Program-made: the position numbers and the translations under genes
Source of the DNA: an uncultured Eubacteriales bacterium
GTDB taxonomy: Bacteria > Bacillota > Clostridia > Oscillospirales > Oscillospiraceae
Assembly: GCA_958402445.1 (NCBI GenBank)
Contig: CATXTO010000002.1
Location: forward strand, 97,504 to 161,503
Reading direction: 5' to 3'
Length of the DNA: 64,000 nucleotides
Part shown: positions 59,400 through 64,000 of the stretch, one piece after another
Numbering within the stretch: the stretch's first letter is position 1
Layout of the letters: each line of letters opens with the position of its first letter
The notes under the pieces: generated by a model
What the model was told of the DNA's origin: nothing
The model's database searches: none
Seen by the model: only the letters and a program-made list of their open reading frames with translations

Positions 59400-59567
59400 C
59401 TACAGATTTTTACCACGGCTTCTCCGCCAGGGCTGGACAACCCGGGAGAAACCTTCTGAATCGTTTTTTAAAAACCCCAATAATCCCTCGAATTTTGGAA
59501 AATAAAGACTTTCCTTTCCGTAAAATTTTAATCAAAAAATTGTAAATTTTTTATGAACAAAAGAGAT

Positions 59568-60095
59568 TTAAAATCCCTCGTCGTGATACAGTCCCAGAGA
59601 TTGGAATACCTTTTCCAGTTCCGTACGGCATACCGCATCCTCCTTGGCTGTAGCGCACAAAACATAGTAATAAATGCCATCATCCAGAATGGTAGCCCGG
59701 GATACCTGCTGCCCCTCGTCGTCCGCCGCACACCAGACCAAGTCGTACCGCGGCATGGAAAAGGCGGTGGTCTCCACGATATCGAGCTCATCCTTGGAAA
59801 ATCCCGTTAGCTCCCGTACCAAGCTGTCCAGGCCTTCCGCTGTCATCGTCTGCGCAACGATCTCATACTCCCCCTTCTTCTGCTGGTAAACCTGCTGACC
59901 CTCGCTGGAGAACGCCTCCACCAACTCCGCGTCCTCCGGCACGCCAAAGGTCATGGAATACGGCGGCGCAACACTGGCTGCGGGAGACTCCAGATTGTCG
60001 CTGACCGTCTCCCAGACCACGCTCTCCTGGCTGCCGCAGCCCCACATGCCCAGGCAAAAGCCCAAACACAACATCCAAATCACAATCCGTTTCAT
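59568..60095 (-). CDS. Lipoprotein of unknown function
   Basis: 175 residues with signal MKRIVIWMLCLGFCLGMWGC (lipobox GMWGC, Cys20) followed by a Ser/Pro linker. The mature part has alternating strands and helices (AELVEAFSSEGQQVYQQKKGEYEIVAQTMTAEGLDSLVRELTGFSKDELDIV ... SRATILDDGIYYYVLCATA). Similar short lipoproteins occur in Oscillospiraceae, but I recognise no domain. The gene is divergent from the DUF1294 gene. Confidence 0.7.
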   Translation of the reverse strand: MKRIVIWMLCLGFCLGMWGCGSQESVVWETVSDNLESPAASVAPPYSMTFGVPEDAELVEAFSSEGQQVYQQKKGEYEIVAQTMTAEGLDSLVRELTGFSKDELDIVETTAFSMPRYDLVWCAADDEGQQVSRATILDDGIYYYVLCATAKEDAVCRTELEKVFQSLGLYHDEGF

Positions 60096-60138
60096 GCCTC
60101 AGAACCCCCAAATCAAAATGAATAGAGAGGAAACCAAC

Positions 60139-60426
60139 ATGAATGATCCTGGACAGACCACCCTGCTTGTTTACCTGATTCTAATCAATGCAGCAGGCTT
60201 TCTACTTATGTTTGTGGACAAGCAAAAAGCCCGCAAAGGTCGATGGCGGATTCCGGAACGGACCTTGCTCTGGGTGGCGGCACTGGGCGGGAGTCTAGGG
60301 AGCCTGTGCGGCATGTACGCTTTTCGGCACAAAACCAGACACCGGGCCTTCTTTCTTGGCATTCCCCTGCTTTTGCTGCTGCACCTGGGCCTCGCCCTTT
60401 TCCTGCTCTATCGCTTCTACGAGTAA
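60139..60426 (+). CDS. DUF1294 membrane protein
   Basis: 95 residues, three hydrophobic segments: LLVYLILINAAGFLLMFVDKQKARKGRWRIPERTLLWVAALGGSLGSLCGMYAFRHKTRHRAFFLGIPLLLLLHLGLALFLLY. The DKxxA...RIPE and FRHKTRH patterns define DUF1294. The function is unknown. ATG 60139 follows GAGAGG; the longer frame upstream is antisense to the lipoprotein gene. The terminator after it is split by an IS element. Confidence 0.85.
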   Translation: MNDPGQTTLLVYLILINAAGFLLMFVDKQKARKGRWRIPERTLLWVAALGGSLGSLCGMYAFRHKTRHRAFFLGIPLLLLLHLGLALFLLYRFYE

Positions 60427-60445
60427 AAAACGCCACCGGCGCAAT

Positions 60446-61723
60446 TGAACTGCCCCCCCATTTGTTAGACAGTATGGTATACTGAATAACGAATGGGGTG
60501 TATTTCAATGGCAAGAGAAGAGGCAAACAAGAGATATACAGCGGAGTTTAAGCAGATGGTCGTAGAAAGGATGCAACGGGAAGGGTTAAGCTACAAGGAA
60601 GCGGCGCGACAATTTGAGGTTGGGGACGATAAGTGCGTAGCGGCATGGGAACGCATCTACTTAACAGAGGGGCCGGAGGGATTCCTGGTTGAACGCCGTG
60701 GGCGGGGCAGCAAAGGTCGTCCGGCAAAGCTGTCGAAGCCAGTGGAAGAAGATTTGCTGGCAGAGGTGCAGCGGCTGCGAGCGGAGAATGCGTACTTAAA
60801 AAACTTGCAAGCCTTGGTTTTGAAGACGAGCGACACCAGCGCAAAAAACGCAGGTGATTCAGAAACTGAGACAAAGTTTTTCCTTGGAGCTGCTCCTTGA
60901 TATCGCTCAACTGCCCCGCGCCACCTATTACTACCACGTCAAGCGGCAGGCGGCGCCGGACAAGTACCTGGATGCGGAGGCGGCCATTACGGCCATCTAC
61001 CATGAAAACAAAGGCCGCTACGGCTACCGGCGCATCACCGCAGACCTGCGCAACTGAGGCTTTGGCCTCAACCACAAGACTGTCCAGCGGCTGATGAAGA
61101 AGCTGGGCCTCGTCTGCCGGGTGCGGATGAAGAAGTATCATTCTTACAAGGGTGAAGTGGGCAAAATTGCGCCCAATCTGCTGGAGCGGAACTTTGAGGC
61201 GAAGAAGCCAAATCAGAAATGGGTGACGGATGTAACAGAGTTCCACCTGTTTGGGCAGAAGCTGTACCTATCTCCGATTTTGGATTTGTGCAGCCGAGAC
61301 ATTGTGAGTTATGCCCTCTCCGATAGGCCGGTGCTTTCCATGGTAACAAGGATGTTGGATAGCGCCTTTGCACAAATCCCTGACGGCACAAACCTGATCC
61401 TCCACTCCGACCAGGGCTGGCAGTACCAGCACAAGCACTACCAGCCGATGATGAAGAAGAAAGGTATCCGACAGAGTATGAGCCAACTGTCTGGACAATG
61501 CCGTGATTGAGAACTTCTTTGGCCTGCTCAAAAGCGAACTGCTCTATTTGCAGAAATTTAATTCCATGCAACAGTTCAAGGCCGAACTTATTGAGTACCT
61601 GGACTACTACTACAACAGGCGTGCCAAGGCAAACCTAAAGGGCTTACTGCCTGCGATTCACAGACAGCAAGCCCTTTTGGCTGCTTATTCAATATCTTTG
61701 TCTAACTTTTTGAGGTCACTTCA
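60446..61723 (+). mobile_element. IS3-family (IS150-like) insertion sequence, inactive
   Basis: About 1.28 kb. The left end TGAACTGCC...GTTAGACA (60446-60471) mirrors the right end TGTCTAAC...GGTCACTTCA (61699-61723). It contains orfA and orfB pieces with a nonsense and a deletion. The flanks AAAAAACGCC (left) and GGCGGCGTTTTT (right) look like the two arms of a terminator, so the element seems to sit in the loop of the DUF1294 terminator. Confidence 0.78.
60508..61690 (+). pseudogene. IS3-family transposase genes orfA/orfB, broken
   Basis: orfA (60508-60900) holds a helix-turn-helix (RYTAEFKQMVVERMQREGLSYKEAARQFEV) and a coiled coil. orfB (from about 60854) holds HTH_21 and the rve integrase core (KWVTDVTEF ... 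SPILDLCSRDIVSYALSD ... ILHSDQGWQYQ with D, D). It is interrupted by TGA at 61055 (LRN-stop-GFGLNHKT, CGA to TGA) and by a deletion of about 10 bases at 61480-61490 that removes RKGN before CLDNAVIENFFGLLKSE, shifting frame. So no active transposase. orfB reads through the right end with no stop inside the element. Confidence 0.88.
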
Positions 61724-61745
61724 AACCTGGGGCGGCGTTTTTATC

Positions 61746-62537
61746 TCAAGCCGGGTCCTCCGCAAAGGCATACCGGATGTACTCCACATTTCCCTCCCGG
61801 CTGGTAACCTTACGCATAAACGCATACACCTGGTGCCGGAGCTCCTCCTGGGCCGCCTTGGGCGTGAGTCTTTGGTCCGGATACATCGGCTGACTGAAGG
61901 TCACCGTCATACCAGGCCGCTTCATCCACCGAAACAGGCCCCGGCGCCTGCGGTAGGTCGTAGCCATTGCCACTACAGGCGCGTCCCACTTTACTGGATA
62001 GCGGAAGGACGTACATTTAAAGGGACGGACTCCAGTGTAAAAGGGCCAAATATGCGCCTCTGGATAAATACCGATACAGGCGCCCTGCCGGTACCGCTGA
62101 TTCACCGCATCCAGAAACTCCGGCATTGCGCTCAGACCTGAGGGAATCGGCAGACAGCCAATCATCTGCACCAGCGTCCGCAGACCTGGAATCGAGACAG
62201 AGTCAGGATTTGCCACCACATACGCCCGCTTAGGGAAGGCCGCCATGGCTGGAAGGAACGCGTCCAATGACCGGGTATGGTTGCCATAAAGGAAGTAGCC
62301 GGACCGTCCCACCGCTCGGACTGCCCTGTGATTTTCAAATTTTAGACCCAAATAGACCTTACAGATCAGCCACACAACGGGAACGGCAATCAGATAATAG
62401 ACCAAAAACGCCCCTAGCCCCCAAAGCTTAGACCGGTGCACAAACGGAAATCCCTTTTCCACCGGCTTGGTATGAATTCGGAGCTGGGCAAAATCGTCGT
62501 TAAGCGGATCTTTGTAGTAGACGGTCTTTTTAGCCAC
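61746..62537 (-). CDS. PlsC-like 1-acylglycerol-phosphate acyltransferase
   Basis: 263-residue membrane-associated acyltransferase. The catalytic HxxxxD box is NHTRSLDAFLP, followed by IPSGLS and the second motif YPEAHIWPFYTGVRPFKCTSFRYPVKWDAPVV. One membrane segment at KLWGLGAFLVYYLIAVPVVWLICKVYLG. GTG 62537 is chosen for its AGGGAAGG site; it overlaps the 3' end of the glycosyltransferase gene by 8 bases, so they are co-transcribed. Likely phospholipid or glycolipid synthesis. Confidence 0.86.
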   Translation of the reverse strand: MAKKTVYYKDPLNDDFAQLRIHTKPVEKGFPFVHRSKLWGLGAFLVYYLIAVPVVWLICKVYLGLKFENHRAVRAVGRSGYFLYGNHTRSLDAFLPAMAAFPKRAYVVANPDSVSIPGLRTLVQMIGCLPIPSGLSAMPEFLDAVNQRYRQGACIGIYPEAHIWPFYTGVRPFKCTSFRYPVKWDAPVVAMATTYRRRRGLFRWMKRPGMTVTFSQPMYPDQRLTPKAAQEELRHQVYAFMRKVTSREGNVEYIRYAFAEDPA

Positions 62538-63672
62538 AGCGCCTTCCCTCCGCCGCATCTTGCAGCATCTGCTCCATGGCATCCATACACCGGTCGAAGT
62601 CGAACTGCCTGGAATAACCTAAGTATGCTTGACTGCATTCCTCCCGGGCCTGGGGGTTGTCCAGCCAATAATCGATACGCTCCGCCAGATCTGAAGAATC
62701 GTTGCAATGAAACAGATTGCGCTCACTCAGGGCAAAGTGCCGGGTAGCGCTCCGGGGGCTGTCCGAGATGATCGGAACCTTACCGCAGGCGATGGCCTCC
62801 AGGCAAGCGATGGCCTCTATTTCAATTTCCGCCGGGTGAACATATAGATCAGCTAAATTGATGACGCGGATCAAGTCCTCCCGGCTATAAAAACCAAACA
62901 CCGGTGGCCGAATCCCCGCCCGGTAGGCATGCCGCGTCAGATTCTCCTGCTGCGGCCCTTTCCCCGCTAAAATCAGCAGAATGCGGTCCCGGTACCGAGA
63001 CTTGGCCACCGCATCAAGAAGGACTCCCTGGGCCTTTTCTCTGGAGTACCGTCCTGTGGACAGAATGACAAATTTGCCATCCAACTCCGCCGGCCTGGGC
63101 ACATCCTGTTTGGCAAAAGCGCGATTCACACCATTGGAGATAACATAATGAGGAGTCTGCCCCACCTGATTCTCAAATAAATCACAGATAAATTGGCTGG
63201 GATAGTGAATACAGTCACAATACCGGTACACCCTGCGGTAAAAAAAGCGATAGGTCATCCGGTTGATCAGCTCCGCATTCATGAGAAATATGTGATTGGT
63301 AAAATTTTCAGCCTGACAGTGAAAGCCCGCCGTCAGAGCAATTCCTTTTTCCCGCGCCATTAGGGCCGCCGCATGCCCCAGAGCAAAGGGAATCAGCACA
63401 TGAACCACGTCCGCACCGTCCAAGGCAAGCTCCAGTGTTCGCCGTACAGGCTTTGCCAAACTCACGCCATTTTTCGCCACATAGCCGTTGAGCGGGCCTA
63501 AATTGTAGGTAGGGACTACAAAAAAGCCCGGCTGCCCTGCGCGGTTTTGATCTGGACAAACCACCCGCACTGTATGGCCCTTTTTCCGCAGCGTGCGGAT
63601 CAAGTTCATCGCTGCGATGGTGGTGCCGTTGTTTTCTTCCCCCAGGACATCACACACTACCGTAACAGTCAT
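62530..63672 (-). CDS. Family 4-type glycosyltransferase (glycolipid type)
   Basis: 380-residue GT-B enzyme. N-terminal acceptor domain MTVTVVCDVLGEENNGTTIAAMNLIRTLRKKGHTVRVV; central VHVLIPFALGHAAALMAREKGIALTAGFHCQ; C-terminal donor domain with STGRYSREKAQGVLLDAV, GKGPQQENL and the EIEIEAIACLEAIACGKVPIIS nucleotide-sugar site. It resembles diacylglycerol glucosyltransferases of Firmicutes. ATG 63672 is chosen; upstream frame is non-coding. Paired with a PlsC-like enzyme, so membrane glycolipid synthesis is likely. Confidence 0.87.
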   Translation of the reverse strand: MTVTVVCDVLGEENNGTTIAAMNLIRTLRKKGHTVRVVCPDQNRAGQPGFFVVPTYNLGPLNGYVAKNGVSLAKPVRRTLELALDGADVVHVLIPFALGHAAALMAREKGIALTAGFHCQAENFTNHIFLMNAELINRMTYRFFYRRVYRYCDCIHYPSQFICDLFENQVGQTPHYVISNGVNRAFAKQDVPRPAELDGKFVILSTGRYSREKAQGVLLDAVAKSRYRDRILLILAGKGPQQENLTRHAYRAGIRPPVFGFYSREDLIRVINLADLYVHPAEIEIEAIACLEAIACGKVPIISDSPRSATRHFALSERNLFHCNDSSDLAERIDYWLDNPQAREECSQAYLGYSRQFDFDRCMDAMEQMLQDAAEGRRCG

Positions 63673-63724
63673 GCCGTCGATTTCCTCTCTTTCAATTCGT
63701 CCGTTTACGCCTTCAGACACAAAA

Positions 63725-63753
63725 ATTATACACGAATCCGGTGCGAAGTAAAT
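63725..63753 (-). promoter_or_regulatory. Promoter of the glycosyltransferase operon
   Basis: Minus strand perfect TATAAT (63730-63725) with a weak ATTTAC (63753-63748) at 17 nt. Confidence 0.5.
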
Positions 63754-63945
63754 ACCCAATCCATAGAATATGGGAAAACCGGTTCTACTTGTGCTTTGGC
63801 CGAAGAGAATCGCCCACTTTTTTCTCTACTTTTATGGTTACAGTATAGAGCAGCCTCTGACCGCCCCTACAGAGACCTCTCGAAACGGGACCGTATGGGT
63901 GGCCTTTGGTCCCCCGCCGGGAATTCCCTCATTCTAAGAACGTAT

Positions 63946-63987
63946 GGAACGACCTGCGGTCGTTCCGCGGGCGTGCAAAGCACGCCC
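63946..63987. repeat. Tandem palindromes of the intergenic repeat family
   Basis: GGAACGACC-TGC-GGTCGTTCC (63946-63966) then GGGCGTGC-AAA-GCACGCCC (63969-63987), ending CCCCTACA. The style and ending match repeats at 2430-2475. The 150 bases before it hold no gene. Confidence 0.55.
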
Positions 63988-64000
63988 CTACAGGAAGCGG

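Noticed and set aside
1..64000. CRISPR arrays or rRNA genes
   Set aside because: No regularly spaced direct repeats and no rRNA-like segments were seen on either strand.

Overview
The window is about 64 kb of a moderately GC-rich Firmicute chromosome. I infer a gut member of the Oscillospiraceae / clostridial cluster IV (Flavonifractor-, Pseudoflavonifractor- or Lawsonibacter-like). The basis is AGGAGG-type ribosome sites with GTG/TTG starts, a SpoIVFB-like protease, a DUF3793-flavodoxin pair, a Feo operon with two FeoA proteins and a FeoB-associated Cys-rich protein, a TIGR03960/TIGR03936 radical-SAM pair, and Tn4451-like (TnpX/TnpW/TnpV) element pieces. No rRNA and no CRISPR array were seen.

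Housekeeping blocks. 1-3.9 kb: partial hutH, DUF3793 plus flavodoxin, a ribokinase-like sugar kinase. 3.9-7.7 kb: ferrous-iron uptake (feoA-feoA-feoB-Cys-rich protein) behind a divergent DtxR-family repressor, with three matching palindromic operators. 7.7-10.2 kb: ArsR repressor, stand-alone HMA metallochaperone and Zn/Cd-type P1B ATPase. 10.5-12.9 kb: DinB polymerase operon. 13-15.9 kb: HAD hydrolase, ECF S component, smpB, cyclophilin, ssrA (tmRNA). 17.2-20.9 kb: BMP-type lipoprotein divergent from guanine deaminase (likely purine scavenging), then an AIM24 protein. 28.8-33.9 kb: SpoIVFB-like protease, a broken metalloprotease gene, a radical-SAM pair. 50.8-57.1 kb: molybdenum block (MoeA-like, ModABC, MoaA, MOSC), DUF1062, CD3324-type regulator. 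57.6-59.3 kb: Pit phosphate transporter and DUF47. 59.6-64 kb: lipoprotein, DUF1294, a dead IS3-type element, PlsC-like acyltransferase, glycosyltransferase.

Accessory blocks are inserted between these and are often more AT-rich. 16.0-16.8 kb: a decayed Mrr nuclease gene. 21.2-21.7 kb: a scrambled remnant of a cation ATPase gene. 21.9-24.5 kb: a complete type II restriction-modification set (C-protein-like XRE, endonuclease, TSPPY methyltransferase). 25.2-28.7 kb and 34.2-37.4 kb: cassette-like segments behind the 3' ends of two tRNA-Pro genes. 37.4-50.6 kb: a degraded TnpX-type element carrying an ABC exporter with a MerR regulator, a RibD/DHFR-like gene, an APH-like kinase, a Ca2+-type P-type ATPase and a broken uppP.

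Two observations stand out. (1) Behind the tRNA-Pro(CGG) and tRNA-Pro(GGG) genes lie segments each ending in the same 13-nt block followed by an 11-nt copy of the tRNA 3' end and then a terminator, so the tRNA-tail sequence seems to be reused as a recombination site. The cargo includes DUF4417-headed, toxin-like proteins with near-identical N-terminal halves and different C-terminal halves, a zinc-ribbon protein, and a 643-residue protein with a HEPN-like RxxxxH motif. (2) The Ca2+-type ATPase at 46.2 kb has a strong promoter followed by a 240-nt leader that encodes an Asp-rich peptide ending inside a terminator hairpin. A second, decayed copy of the same leader and peptide lies at 21.6 kb. 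This looks like a translation- or RNA-sensed attenuator for a cation pump.
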